Positions 40,950-56,757 of a DNA stretch of 64,000 nt are shown here, one piece after another; positions within the stretch are counted from its first letter, which is position 1, and every line of letters begins with the position of its first letter. The position numbers and the translations under genes were made by a program. This DNA is from Sitta carolinensis (lineage: Eukaryota; Chordata; Aves; Passeriformes; Sittidae). The notes beneath the pieces were generated by a model. That model made no database searches, was not told where the DNA came from, and saw nothing but the letters and a program-made list of their open reading frames with translations. The stretch covers positions 21,429,001 through 21,493,000 of the forward strand of contig JAVUNC010000004.1 of NCBI GenBank assembly GCA_032173965.1, given 5' to 3'.

Positions 40950-41560
40950 GTAATATGATCCCTTTTACCCGTCTCTCTCCTCCAGCCTCACTCAGCCTCT
41001 CCTTGTCTAAAAGATACTCCAGCCCCTGGCCCCTTAATGGGTCCTTCCCCTGAACTTGCTTCATTTTGCAATATCTCTCCTGTATAGTGGAGGACACAAA
41101 AACTACACACAATTTTCCACATAAGTGCTGAAGAGGAAATAATAACCATGACCTGCTGACTACACAGTGCTCATACACTCCAGTCTGTGGTATTTTTACT
41201 GCAAGGCCATACTTTTAACTCTTAGTCAGCCTCTCCACTCAGTCACCTGGATGCTTTCTGTAAAGTTTGTTTTACCCAGTTAGTTCTAAGAATACTCCTA
41301 AATGGCATTATAAAAGGCAAAGTGCACGATTCTGTATTGTCTTCCCTGAACTTTAAGAGTTTCTTGTTGGCCTGTTCCCCCAGATTCTAAAGGTCTCTCT
41401 GTCTAGCAGTACTTCACACATCAACTGTTCTCCCATCACTTTGTGTCATCCTCAAACTTGCTGCAGCTGAATCCCAATTTGTTATCCAAGTGACCAACGG
41501 AGGTTGGATGGTATGGGCCTTTGAATTCATCCCTAGTATCTACTCACTCCTAGTCACACT
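40950..41560 (-). mobile_element. Degenerate CR1 LINE fragment
   Basis: Reverse-complement CR1 landmarks in order: CTCTCCTCCAGCCTCACTCA, CAGCCTCTCCTTGTC, ACTCCAGCCCCTGGCCCCTT, CTGTATAGTGGAGGACACAAA, and CATCACTTTGTGTCATCCTC with AAACTTGCTGCAGCTGAATCCC. Divergence and gaps are high between them. Confidence 0.6.
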
Positions 41561-44200
41561 TTGAATCGAGAAACAATATCCTTAGAGTTTGCTGCCTCAG
41601 TAGCAGTCCCCTCATACAGTCCCTGTCTTCTCAATTTGGCGACAAGGATTCAAGGGGAGACTGTTTCAGAAGTTTTGCTACACCACAAAGTGAAAGAAAT
41701 CTACTGATGAAATCTACATCTCATGAGAGAGTCACTGGAAAAGGCAGTATGATTATCAAGGTTTGCTTTTGATTCTTCCATCCTGCCTGTTCCCAATTAT
41801 CATCTTATTGTCTCTAGCCTAGAAATTAGTTCCTAATATTTTCTAGCTATTTTTTTCCCCAGGGAGTGAGGTGAAATAGAAAGGAATACATTTGGGTATT
41901 TTTCATTTTCTAGATCTAAATAGTGGAGAATTGAAAAGCAGTAGCTGCACAGAAGACAAACATGGGACTGCAGGGAATTTCAAGAAGAAAGACAGATGAA
42001 ATGTGCCACCTGGCATAAAGAAAAATATTATGCACTTTCTCTTAAATGGGTATTTAACAAGTTGCTGGACTTGTTATGTGAGTAATTTCATTTACAGATC
42101 ATTCCACCTACTGTATTTAATGATTTTTCAGGGAATTTTGACTCATTTAAATTAACTATTACAACATATCAAGAACTGAAAGAGCACTGCAATGACAGAA
42201 AATGTATGTAATTTCCTCATCAACTAAAATTAAAGAAAATTAAGAAGGCTGTGAGGGGATTTTTTTAGTAAAATATGCCCTTAAGAATTTAGAAAATTAT
42301 TCATATGCATCCAAGTTGGTTCAGCAGTTTAATTCTAAAACACTTGGAAAGCAAGATACAAATAATTCTATTTTATTTTAATAAGAATTTAAAATATAAG
42401 CCAATATCATAATACTATACTGCAATTTACTTATGAGTTATCAATTAAAAGATCAGATATTTTTATGCAACTACAGTCCACAGCAGCATATTTTCATACT
42501 GACAAATCTAAGGCACTATATATCATATAATTAAAAGATGGAATGGAGTAGACTGTATGTAACTTTAGATTTTAAGTATGTCCTTGACTTGTTAATGTGC
42601 AGTTTTGTACCTGAAAGGCATAAAAACACAGGGAAAAATATCTTTTCAGGAAAACAGACTGATCCATAATTAAGTGTCACTGATTTTGCAGATGGAGTAA
42701 GGCAAATTTAAATGTTTCCAATTTGTCCTATTCCCTTTATGAATCTATGGTCAGCCATACACACAAAGCATGCATAAAACACATAGGTTTTGTGACTTAT
42801 AGTTGCAAATATTCTTGGAGGGAAAAAAGGGAAAGAGATATATTATCAACGGTTTAAGTGAGTGAAATTGAAAGAAATCTTGTCTAACAATTCATACTTA
42901 TGCTTGTATAACTAATTAAAATATATATGTAATACTAACAAACTGAAGACTTAGGTCTTCTATTGAGCCTTAGACTTATTAACTACAGTCCTTGATTTTA
43001 GCTTTCTTTAGAGACAAATAATAAGGAATTGACAAACCCTTTCCTAAGATACATGAATTAGTGTACTCATTTAACCTGAAGTCATAAATTAATTTTACAC
43101 ATATTAGTGGGTAGCATAAAGTGTTATCTATTTACATCTATAGATGTCTTGAATTATATTCATGTAAGTACAGTGTAGATAAAAAGCATCTCTAACTCAT
43201 TATAATTCCTTTGAAATGGAAAGGCTCATTCAGAGCTCCCTGGGTGTTTGCGTTCTGATTTTCACAGGCTTCAGGTAAGTCTTAAAGGCACCTCTGAAAT
43301 AAATTTGGGGCATGTTGTCCTTGAAATTTAGGAATATTCAACCAGAAGTATTCACATCATCTAGCTTTAAAATTTAAGAATTTACCTTTCCTGAATTGCT
43401 CTCTGGAGAAGCCTACATGATTCCATTGACCTTGGATTATATTCTTAATTGCATCTAAATTAAGTGTCTGCAGAACATGGTATTAATATACCTTATGTGA
43501 AAGAGTGTAAGAGAGACAGGAAGAGGTTTAGTAGCAGAAATAAAATTTTCTGCAGCATACATGGGGTAACTCGAATTTAGACTTTCACACTCAAAGCTGT
43601 ATGATATTTTTAGCGCTATAGAGTCTGTCTGATTTTGAAATAGCAAAGACTAAGTAATGATTAACCTGCCAGCTCTAAATGTGATCTTTTTTTGTCTGGT
43701 GAGATAGATCCATGTATTTAACAGTTCCAAGTACAGACCTTCATGCAGCAATGAAATCCATCAAATAGGAACTAAAGTCCATCTAAGTTTTTAGAAAAAG
43801 AATTGGGAAAAAACATAAAGCAAGCAATGCTTTTACTACAATAATAGTTCCTGCAAGAGTTTCTGTGTTCATTACAAGTGGAAATAGATCTGTAAAAATA
43901 ATTTAAAACGCAGAATGCAGATAGTCAGGTGGGGAAAAAAGTTATTAGCTATAAAGAGATAATAGTAACGAATAACAATTTCGATAGGGATTTGTATAAA
44001 ATTGAATTAGACAAAATCCAAAATTACTCATGGAGAAGAAAAGGATGACTTCACATAAATTGAATTCAGGCAGCATATAGACACATTCTTTCATAAACAT
44101 GAGATCTAATAAACTTATTAACTGTTTTCCAAAGAGTTCACCAGGTATTGTTTCTAAACTGACATTCAGAATAATGTAATATTGTTATATACGTACTTAC

Positions 44201-44238
44201 ATATATTATATATATATATGTGTGTGTATATATATATA

Positions 44239-44276
<38 letters not shown>
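44201..44276. repeat. (TA)n/(TG)n compound microsatellite
   Basis: TATA runs interrupted by two TGTGTG blocks over about 76 bp. Confidence 0.9.
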
Positions 44277-44281
<5 letters not shown>

Positions 44282-44286
44282 GTCAT

Positions 44287-44338
44287 GAAAAATCTACACT
44301 ATTTGAATTTTTACTGAAAATCTACACTATTTGAATTT
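44287..44338. repeat. Two-copy 28-bp tandem duplication
   Basis: AAAATCTACACTATTTGAAT occurs twice at a 28-bp period, immediately after the TA/TG microsatellite. Confidence 0.85.
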
Positions 44339-45579
44339 AAACTCATGACTACCATAGACAGTTAATATTCTGGGATGTTCAGTGTAAACGTTATTTCTCA
44401 ATAGTCAGAATAAAAAATAAAAAACAAACCTCTTTTCCAGCCTTTCATGGGCAAGAGTGATTTATAATACAAGCAATCTATTGTGACTTGTGTATTGTTT
44501 AGTTTGCTTATGTTGGCAGCCAATTTATCTTGCATATAGCCTTTCAAAAAAGAAAAGTAGTACATATGTACTAAATACTGTTATTATTGATCAGATTACG
44601 AAGTGGTGTTTCAGGTTATTCAAAATGAATGAATACTAATACATATCTTTATGCTTGAATTCATTACATGCGGGTGTCAGGCAATACCCTAGCAATGAGT
44701 GGTGCAACACACTGGAAAAACCTACAGGGGTAATAGCTCTTTCTTTTGCAATAGAGTTTGCATATTTGGAACAGAAGAAAGGACTGTGGAAAACACTCCT
44801 ACAAACATACAAGTTTTTTTGCTTTCGGATCTTCAGTTCCAATATATTTAAATGTCAGTCAGCCTCAGTCCAAGGATAACCTGACACCAGTAGATGGCTG
44901 ATGTGGTTCTAGATACAAACCTTCTGTACACTTTCACTGTGGAACGGATGAACTTACATATGTGAAAAAGTAATGCTGAATCATAGCATTCCCCTAAGCA
45001 GCACCTCAGTGCAATTTCTTTCCCAGGCAAAAAAAGTTCATTTTACTTCTTTACTGCTCTAAATATCAGAAGTAGCAATTTGTGTACTCTGCTTATGCCT
45101 ATATCCTATGCATATTCTATCCTATGCTTATTTCCAGAATCAAAATGACATCTTTCTTAATACAGCATATTTCAAATTGAACAATAAGGTGTGAAAATAT
45201 ATCAAGCCAGAGGAGTGTTCTTTTTTTCATAAAATTTGCCCGAAACAACTGCATCTTGCTGTGAAGTCACTTAAAAATGAACTGACATGAAGGTACATTA
45301 GTTCTATGAGACAATGCTCACTACTTTTGACCACCCTGTGTCTTAAGTGACAAGATAGTATAAACACTATATTCAAAAAGTTGAACTACAAACATTCCTG
45401 TTGCAAAATGGAGTCAATCAGGAATATATAACAAAAGCTTATAAAATCTTAATTCTGATCTCTATTACATGATTCTGTGCTGCTTTTTCTTCTGATTATA
45501 TTCTGGGTTTAATTTTCTTTCTGCTGCAGACTAGTATCTGTGAGAAATTCAGATATTAATGGTTAATGGCTCAAACATT

Positions 45580-46140
45580 GCTAAGATCACTGTAGGACTT
45601 TGCCAACTATGGCAAGCTGTATAAAGAAGCCACTGCTCATGTGCGGTAACCAAATCCCCACCCCACACTGAATAAGCCTCTGCGAATTCCTGGAAATCTG
45701 GACATAAAGTTAAGCCACCTGAAGGGAGCTTGAGATAAGATAAAGGCGGTTCTATTGCCCAATTATCTTGGGTCTAAGAAGTAAACAGGGGAGAAGAATG
45801 TATCCATGAGGAAAGCCAACTCAGCAGCTGTGTTCAAGCCTTGGGGCCAGCACAGGGAAGCCATAGCCCACAGCCTCATTTCTGAGGCCTTCCAACAGGG
45901 GACTGCACATTATCCACGGTGTTGCAACAGATCCACTGTACAACTCCCTCACCACCCAGTAGAGGTGGGACATTCCCATGGATACCTGAATATAAAGATA
46001 AACATGGAACACTATGTGTTCTGCTAAAATGACATAGTGACGCAGCAGAGAAGAAAGATGTGTTTTACGTGAGGCTGAGCTTTGAAGAGGAAAGCAGAAT
46101 TCCTCCTTTCCTGAGAGCAACTGAGTACATTCTACTATAA
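45580..46140. other. Unidentified GC-moderate block ending at a poly-A-rich tract
   Basis: Less AT-rich than its surroundings, with features such as GGGAAGCCATAGCCCACAGC and CTCACCACCCAGTAGAGG, directly followed by a 40-base A-rich tract. It could be an old retrotransposed copy or an LTR. I recognise no gene or family, and the frames in it are not convincing. Confidence 0.35.
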
Positions 46141-46142
46141 GG

Positions 46143-46182
46143 AAAAAAAAAAGAAAAAAAAAAAAAAAAAAGAAAAAAAAAA
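46143..46182. repeat. Poly-A tract with single-G interruptions
   Basis: About 40 bp of A with two to three G. Confidence 0.9.
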
Positions 46183-46729
46183 TCTGCAAAGTGAGGGCAG
46201 ACAAAGCAAATAACAGATTAAAGAAATAAATATCCTGTTCACAACCAAGAATAAACCCAATGCTGAGCCCCAAATGCTACCCAAAAAGAGAACCTTTTTC
46301 TTATGTCTGTATTAGGAATGTGAACCTATATGAGTGGATCTGAATAAAGCAAGAGTTGGGGTGAGAATGCCCAAACTATATAAATCTCAGGATTTGAAAC
46401 TGAAATTGGTTTTGCTTCACTTTTTTACTTGCTCTTGTCTGCTTTCCCTGACCAAATGGTCAATGTGCTGAATGCTCAATTGTAGTTGGACTGCATCAGG
46501 AATAGTCCTAATTGAAGATTATCTTGAAGCTTAATTTCATCACACACTCTACTCCACACAAAGAAAAGCTCTGTGAATGTGGGCAATTATTTGAGTCACT
46601 TAAAAAATCATACTTGTTTGAAAAGAATTAGAACAACATAAAAGGTAATTTAATTTCTAATGGAAAGAGATGCTGGTAGAATAGCACAAAATCATATTCA
46701 GTACACAATTATTCCATATTTATTTTTCA

Positions 46730-49344
<2,615 letters not shown>

Positions 49345-49539
49345 CCTTACAAGTTGGCCTCTCATTGCCTACGCTCCAGGTTCCATTAGTCCTGCACTGG
49401 ATGAGTCTTTGACCCAATAAATAATACCCAGGACTGCAGCTGAGCATAACTTGAGCTCCATACTCATTCAATGACCCAGAAATCAGTCTCCAGACAACGT
49501 GTTCTGACAGAAGAGTCTCTATGCTGGGGCAGGTTACAG
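49345..49539 (-). CDS. CSMD1: CSMD1 exon, sushi domain 16
   Basis: This 195-bp exon has acceptor TTCTCAG before CTGTAACC and donor GTAAGG after TGTAAGG. It is the longest sushi exon here (65 codons). The spacing between the first two cysteines is longer than usual and contains S-E-H-V-V-W-R-L-I-S-G-S-L-N-E-Y. The cysteines are in V-T-C-P, L-S-C-S, I-Q-C-R and P-T-C-K, with Trp in G-T-W-S-V. An N-G-T sequon is present. The insert-bearing first loop is typical of this position in CSMD proteins and helps register the order of the domains. The next intron is 2.3 kb. Confidence 0.92.
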
Positions 49540-52500
49540 CTGAGAAGAAAGGACATGTACATATTAGCATTGTGACCCTAAATTTCTTTATAGGTGTATG
49601 TCTTGTCTTACTGACAGATGTTTCACAATCTAAGACTTAGAATACCATAGTCATTTTGGAAATACAAGTTCTAAGAAAAATAATTTTCATACAGTGAGTA
49701 TTACAAATTGAACTGGAATTTGTAGTATATTTTCATTTAGTGGAGGTAGTGGAATAATGACATACAGTTATGCTCTCTAATAATATTTATTCAAAGATTT
49801 CAGAGACAAAACACATCACAGACTATGGTGGATGTAAAAGGGAAAGCAAATATTGCTATGTAATATTTGCAAAACTTGAAGTTCTTAAAACAGGTTGCCA
49901 TAAAAGCTGCTGGCACACATTGAAATGCTAATTACTATAAAACTATATACTGTGGGTATACAGGAAAATTATTTCATTCCAGTTTAGAAAAGTTATAAAA
50001 AACTGATGATGTTTAGGAAGATCTTAAGAGCTATTTCAGTTCTGTTTTTAGTATTTCATATTTTGTAAGAGAATGCAGCATAGTTTATGTTCTTTTTTCA
50101 GTTTCAATTTGATGCTCTGCAATTTAAGTCCACAGAATGCTTACAATATTTATGATATCGACATAAATTCTATCTTAATGTACCTATGACTCTAGACTAG
50201 CATTATGAAAGTATTTATGACTATTTAAAATAGCTATATTTGTTATCTTTTACTATGTTATTCAGAATTTTCCTGCTATAGAAAAAGTCTGTGTGAATTA
50301 CTGATTGTTTATGTCACTAAGTGAGATTCATTAAGTGAATATTTTAGAAAAAACTACCCCAGAAACAGTTGAGAAAAGCTATACTTTCCAAGGAAAATCA
50401 ACCAAAACCAAGAAGTAGCAGATATTTAGTTTCTTCATATGTTGCTCAGTGGAAGACAAAAGCATTAGAAGGAAGTGTGTAAAAATCACAAATGAAGAAA
50501 TGAAGAGTCTGGTTCTCATTTATGCTACAATAACTTCATACCATTCCAGCAGGAAAGTTTGCAAAATAAATACATGAATAAATAATTACATATTCTGTAG
50601 ACTTCACACTGTCTGAGAGGAATAATGAAGTTTCATCACAAATATGAATGTGTGATGGAAGAGACTAGTTCAGGCAATCACTGAACTAAAGGGAAAGAAT
50701 CAAAATTCCTGTAAAAATTTAGATGTTAATGCTATATTTCTACCTATAATGCTATATATATCTACTTTTTCCACTTACCCATGGCAAATTCTGGCATCCA
50801 GGAAAATCAGAACTGAACACAGCATATCTATGAAGATGTCTAAATATTTACAAAGGAGAAATAATTTGAAGAACATCCAAATGACAGATGATAATGTTGT
50901 ATTGAGTTGAAACTGTAGAATATTTTCTTAGGTTTTTTTGGGGTTTTTTAATATCTTAGGAAGGACTGCCAGTGTACAATCACTTTGAAACTTAAGAGGT
51001 CTTCACTTTGGCCTTTAAAACAATATTTTGACTACTGAAGAATGGTATCCCAGGTTAATGGAGGACTTCCTAATTTAATTTATTTTGGTATTGATACTGA
51101 ACAGTGTTTCATAGCTATGGAAAGATTACGAACTATCAGCCAAGAAACATTTTTCCATACTTGTTAAATAAAATATACATATTGAAGCACCCTACTTAAC
51201 ACCTTGTAGTGAAAATCATATAAGTCTTTCACAAAACAAAAGATATTCTATATAGGAACTTAATGCCTATCAATGTTAACATTTTTATCACTCCTCCTTT
51301 CAAGCAATAGTTTTATTGGTTCTTTTAAATATGAAAGCAAGCTTCTTATTTATTTAGTCCAATAGCAAACATTTTAGTCTTAACCATAGGACATTTCAAG
51401 ACAGGCTCAGCTATTTCAGAATATGTAAATAAGCTGCATATATGTTACCTCTACATACTGAGGTCAGTATGCAATGTATTCTTTATTTATCTATAGATAC
51501 ACTGAGATTTGCAAGTACACTTTACAAACAACTATCAGATTCTAATGCATAAATGTACAATTTCAAATTCAAGATGTTCCTCAATACAGAATATACTTCT
51601 AGGCTGTGTTGATGTAGTCAACCAAACCTGCTGCTTGAAAAATTTTAATTTTACAGGGACTGATTTTGATTTATAAAATTTCTCAACCTTCAAGAAACAA
51701 AAATGTGACTATTAACAGATGCTTGAATTTGTGTACATGGTTGGTGAATGAATTTGCATCAATTTGCCTCTTACTGTCAAACTCCATGAAATTATGGTCT
51801 GGGCACTATCAAATTCTCATTTACATAGATGAAACTCTGCAAGGGGTTATCTAAACTTCTTCCAGATGTGAAGATGTTCTCTTACTTCTCCAGGCACTTT
51901 TATACAAAAATATATTAATAATACTGACTTACATAAAATATGGGTCAGAAAACATAATTATAATTTGAAATAATGATTATTTTAATGACATGACAATCTC
52001 CATATATTGATAATTCTGAATAGACTCAACAGCAAGGAATTCATAATGTCATATAATTGCCATTAAAAAAAGTTGTTATAAAGTCCAAATAGGCAGCAGA
52101 TCTGTCGCATCACTTTGAGGCTGGTGTAAGTGGAAAAATTTGAGGTTTGTTGACTATGGGATGACCTACTTAACAACTGGTCTACTGACACCTGATGCAC
52201 CTTTCTTGGAAGGGAAAAAGCTCTAACTCAGGAGTTAGTGGGCTCATGGACAGAACTTTAAAGTAGTTTGGAATGGGGAAAAGGAAAATACCAGGCTTGT
52301 TAGTGATGACTGATGGTATGGTGTGCCAAAACTTGAGGAAAAAGCACTAATCCCTCAAACTGTTTCACAAGGTACTGGTCACAAAGTATCACACTTAAAA
52401 TGTTTCTACACATGTGCACAGCATAAGTAAAACAAAATGAGCTCGAAGCTTTGCCCCAGTCCCAGTCTGGTATCACTGGCATAAGTTAAACACAGTGGGA

Positions 52501-53330
52501 TGAGTCCTGTGACTGGAGTGCCCTCTTGGATGGTTACAGGCCTTTTAGAAGGGATAGGCATGGCAGAAAAGGCAACAGGTGGTGAGAGGGTGGCACTGAA
52601 GTAATAAAAGGGGTAGAATATATGCAGTTGGCAATGACTCAGTTGAGAGTTTCTGGATAAGAATCAAGGGACAAACAAATCACATGAATGTCATGGTAGG
52701 AACCTACAGCTAGGAAGATGCTGCCAATGAATTATTCTCTGAGCAACTAAGGGATGCTTCCAAGTCAACTGCTCTTGTCCTTATGGGGGACTTCTACTTG
52801 CCAGAAATTACCTGGGAGAACCACACATCTGCTACAACCCAGCCCAGAAGATTCCTAAAAATCCTGAATGACAACTTTATAGAACAGGTCCTAGGGGAGC
52901 TGGCTCAGAAAGATGTCCTCCTTGATCTATAGCTTCTCAACAGGGAGGTTCTCATAAGCAAAGTGGAGATTGGTGGCTGTCTTGGCCGCAATGGCCATAA
53001 AGCTCTGAGTTTGAAATTTCTGTTGACAGGAGGGAAAAACCAGAAAAACATCAACTCTGGAATGAGGAGAGCAGACTTCAAATTTCTTAAGGAGCTAGTA
53101 AGTAAAATCCCCACTGAAAACGTTTTCGCAGGTGTTGGGATCCCTTGGTGCTGGTTACTTTTTAAACACTGCTTCCCTAAGGGCACAGGAATGTCAAAAG
53201 TCAAGCAGGTGAGGAAAAGGCCAGCTTGGCTGAATGGGGATCTCTTGGAAACAGGGCAAAAAAGGAAGATGTATGCCCTGTGGAAGCAAGATAAGGTGTC
53301 CTGGAACAATACAGGGATGCTGCTTTCCAC

Positions 53331-53902
53331 TGTGCAGTGAACCTCTTGGCTTTATCTAGTTCTTTTTCTCAGGGTCAGGATTAAAAGCATGGGAGACAGA
53401 ATTCTTGTTCAGACTTGGATGTTTATTTCTTATCAATGTTACAGCCTCAGTGATCATTAGTGCTTCTACATGCTAAGTTAACGGAGTAAAAATGGAATCC
53501 AGAGTTATGTCTTCGAGGTCTTTTTAAGCCTAAATTACCCAATTATGAGATGCCAACTCATGAGAAGATGAAGACGAAGAAGAAGATAGAGAAGATAAAG
53601 AAGATAAAGAAGGAGGAAAAGATAAAGAAGGAGAAGGAGAAAGAGGAGAAGGAGACTAGACCCTACACTCTAAACCCTCCAGCTTGTGACATATATATTA
53701 TTATAACCCACAACCTTAAATTCTAATTTTTTTCACCCTGTGATATAACACACTTCTATTCAACTACACACTCACAATTTTAGTGCTACCACTCAGTTTT
53801 GGAAGCCTTTTCCATGGCCTCCAGTAAAATGTAGTGTATTTTTGAGGATCATTCCCTGTCAGCACAGAAAGCCTGAAATCCCCTGTGTCCAGAGTTCCAG
53901 CA
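53331..53902 (-). mobile_element. Solo LTR nested in the CR1 copy
   Basis: CR1 coding similarity stops at ...TGCTTTCCAC (53330) and resumes at CTATAAGGAGAAAAC (about 53906). Between them is a 572-bp segment. Read on the minus strand it starts TGCTGGAACTC, carries AATAAA (complement of 53422-53427) and ends TTCACTGCACA, so it has LTR-like TG...CA ends. CCAC on the left and CTAC on the right could be a decayed short target-site duplication. The insertion postdates the CR1 copy. A GAA-rich microsatellite lies inside. Confidence 0.65.
53562..53655. repeat. (GAA)n/(GATAAA)n purine microsatellite
   Basis: About 94 bp with almost only A and G on the plus strand: GAAGAAGA, GATAAAGAA and GGAGAAGGAG units. 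It lies inside the nested LTR. Confidence 0.9.
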
Positions 53903-55929
53903 CTACTATAAGGAGAAAACTTGTCCAGTCAAAACTCAACTGGATTGTTAAAGCTGAACAGAAACATGGGGGACAAAATTTAAAAAGAGTTAATTAATTA
54001 ATGGCAAAAGTCAATGTAGAAATAACATTGGCCCACTACATCCTCAGATGGTCACCTCACAAGCAGGGACATGGACAAGGCAGAGGTGCTTAATGCATTC
54101 CTTGTCTCTGCTTCAACATGGATGATGCACCAAGGGGGTCTCAACCCCCTGAGCTGGAGGACCATGACGACAAGAATGAGCAACTCCCAGTCAACCCTGA
54201 AATTGTGTGCGATCTGCTGCTCCAGCTGGATCTCTACAGATCTATGGGGCCTGATAGGATTCATTGAAGAATCCTCAGAGAGCTGGTTGATGTAACTGCA
54301 AAACATCTCTCTAGTATTTTTGAGAAGTCTTGGGAGTCTGGAGAGGTCCCAGTCAACTGGAAGCTGGATAACATAGTCCCAATTTTCAAGAAAGTCAAGA
54401 AGGAGGACCCCGGAAACTACAGGCCTATCAGTTGCACTTCAGCAAAAATTTTTACTCATTTACTGCTCTAAACATCAAAAGTGAGAGCTTATCTTAATGG
54501 AAATGAATATTCTGGGAAGTGTTGAAAAACATCTGAAGGTTGCTCCTGAAGTGTATCTTGAATATTGTGATTCTGAGTGCAATTATCTTTTACAAAGAAA
54601 AAAAAAATTACAATGTTCATGATGGAAAAGTATCTCAATTACAGGACCTTGCTATTTAGCAATATTTGCTATTATTATTTTCAAGGAGCACATAATACTT
54701 GATTGCCATTCTTTGGCTGGTAGTTAACAGCCACAAAAAAAGAAAAAGGGCAGTTTGGACTTACTATTTGGTGAACTTAATGCAGTAATGTCACGTATAT
54801 TTTTCAAATATAACCTTTTGAATGACTTCACTATTAGCTTAAAAATAAGTGCAATATTAAGGTGAAGTCATGAGCATTATATCTGAGATACTAGTGTGTT
54901 TTAAATTCACAAGCATTAGTAAAATTAGAAGACATTAGAAAACCAAGTAATCCTATACATCACAGTATCTATGAACAAAGACCTAAGAAGAAAATAGGAT
55001 CACTTGAGCAAGTTGATAGTATCACTATGCTGATAGAAAGGAAAAAAACATTAAGCTGTTCATGTTGGTCAATATATTCAAACAGGAAAGGCTTCAAAAC
55101 CTCAAAACAGATAAATGAAAAAATCATATGGTACTCAGCATCAGTCTGTCAATCCAGTCAGCTATATCAAGCCAATCTGTAATCAGTCTAATGTATCTGG
55201 ACTAATTAAAAATTGCTTAATTTGTGAACTGTTCACTGAATAAGTACTCTATCTTACATACCAAATACTGACAAAATACTTCAAAAATAATTACTGACCT
55301 TAGGATTTATTAATGAAAATGGGTATGATGTTCTGAATCTCTTAGCAAATAAAAACCACCAGCACAATATTTACAATGAGTTGATGGTGAACATTTGCCT
55401 GTTTATCTTAGCACATTTGGTTTTGCCTCTATACTACACCTAATGTTTTATTCTAGAACTATTTGTGATTCTTAGTTCTATAACTAGGTATTTTCCAAAC
55501 ATATTGAAAATTATTAAAAGACTAATTTATAAACTTATAAATTATAAAATTTGTAATTATTTTTCAATCAATTTCTAGGGAAAAATAAAAAAAAAAAAAA
55601 AAGATGCCTGAACCATCACTGTTACAGCTCAGTAACAGCTCAGGACACCACACCTTCAAACAAAATATCTACAGCAAAATCTGCAATGTGAAGATTATGG
55701 AAAAGTGCCATTAGCTGTTCCTTAAAATATTTGATGCCAGATGAATTAGCATAAAACAGTCAAGGACCTGATTTAAATCTTTGAATAAATGTATTAAAAG
55801 AATAGTGTAAAAGAGCAATAAAGTTATGCAGTTATAGGGCCTATCTTAGCCAATTAAAATCTTAAAAGAATGGACTATAAACTCAATATTCTAGGTTATG
55901 CATCTATGAAAAGGAAAGCAGTGAGAGCA

Positions 55930-56757
55930 AAGGCCAGAGAGACACGGATTTGACAAGCAGACAAATCAACGGATAAAGGTGAACCATGTGAAGTTCAACA
56001 AGGCCAAGCGAAAGGTCCTGCCCATGGGTCAGTGTAATCTGAATCATGATACAGGCTGGGAACAGAATAAATTGAGAGCAGCCCTGAGGAGAAGGACTGG
56101 GGGTGTTGGTTGATGAGAAGCTGGACATGAGCCAGCAATGTGCACTTGCAGAGAAGGCCAACCATATTCTGGGCTGCATTGAAAGAATTGTGACCAGCAG
56201 GTTGAGAGAGGTGATTTTTCCCATCTGCTGCTCTTGTGAGAACCCATCTGGATTACTGTGTCCAGTTCTAGGGCCCCCAACAAAAGAAGGATGTGGAAGG
56301 ACATTGGAGTGAATCCAGAGAAGGCAAAAAAGATGGTCAATGGGCTTGAGCACCTCTGATGATGACAGGCTGAGGGAGTTGGTGTCATTCAGCCTGGAGC
56401 AAAGTAGGCTCCTGGGAGACCTTAGAGAAGCCTTCCAGTGCCTAAAAGGGGCTGAAAGAGAGATGGAGAGGGACTTTTCACAAGAGCACATGACAGGAGA
56501 AGGAGTAATGGTTTCACATTTAAAGAGAGTGAGTTTAGATTAGAAATTCTTTACTATGAGGGTGGTGAGGCACTGGAGCAGGTTTCCCAGAGAAGCTGGG
56601 AACGTCCCATTCCTGAAAGTGTTCAAAGCCAGGTTAGATGAGGCCATAAGCAACCTGATCTAGTGGAAGGTATTCCTGTCCATGGCAGGAGAGTTGGAAC
56701 TAGATGATCTGTAATGTTCCTTCCAATCCAAACTATTCTCTGATTCTCTGAGTCTGT
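55930..56757 (+). mobile_element. CR1 LINE 3' end
   Basis: Classic CR1 sequence from the C-terminal end of ORF2 to the terminus. In order it has GTTCAACAAGGCCAAG, GGTTGATGAGAAGCTGGACA, TTCTGGGCTGCATTGAAAG and GATGACAGGCTGAGGGAG. Next come CAGCCTGGAGCAAAGTAG and GTTCAAAGCCAGGTTAGATG. It ends with GGAACTAGATGATCTGTAATG and the 3' microsatellite ATTCTCTGATTCTCTGA. The reading frame is broken. Same orientation as the CR1 piece at 52.1-54.4 kb. Confidence 0.9.

Larger units (their letters stand above)
52090..54445 (+). mobile_element. CR1 LINE copy, 5' part through start of reverse transcriptase, split by an LTR
   Basis: Degenerate CR1 ORF2 on the plus strand. An endonuclease-end region (F-L-K-I-L-N-D-N-F and the N-R-E-V-L-I-S-K-V-E-I-G-G type) lies near 52850-52970. 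It is followed by R-R-A-D-F-K-F-L-K-E-L-V-S-K and R-P-A-W-L-N-G-D-L-L near 53070-53250. After the LTR interruption, the linker to reverse transcriptase reads G-P-D-R-I-H, then E-S-G-E-V-P-V-N-W-K and G-N-Y-R-P-I-S near 54250-54430. Several stops and frame breaks make it a dead copy. The left border is uncertain. It ends abruptly at the start of the RT domain. Confidence 0.82.

Noticed and set aside
52905..53340. 125-141 codon frames as possible host genes
   Set aside because: The plus-strand frame is CR1 ORF2 (R-R-A-D-F-K-F-L-K-E-L-V, R-P-A-W-L-N-G-D-L-L) and the minus-strand one is its shadow.
55904..56543. 195-codon minus-strand and shorter plus-strand frames
   Set aside because: They lie in a CR1 3' end. 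The plus strand carries the decayed ORF2 and the minus-strand frame is antisense noise.
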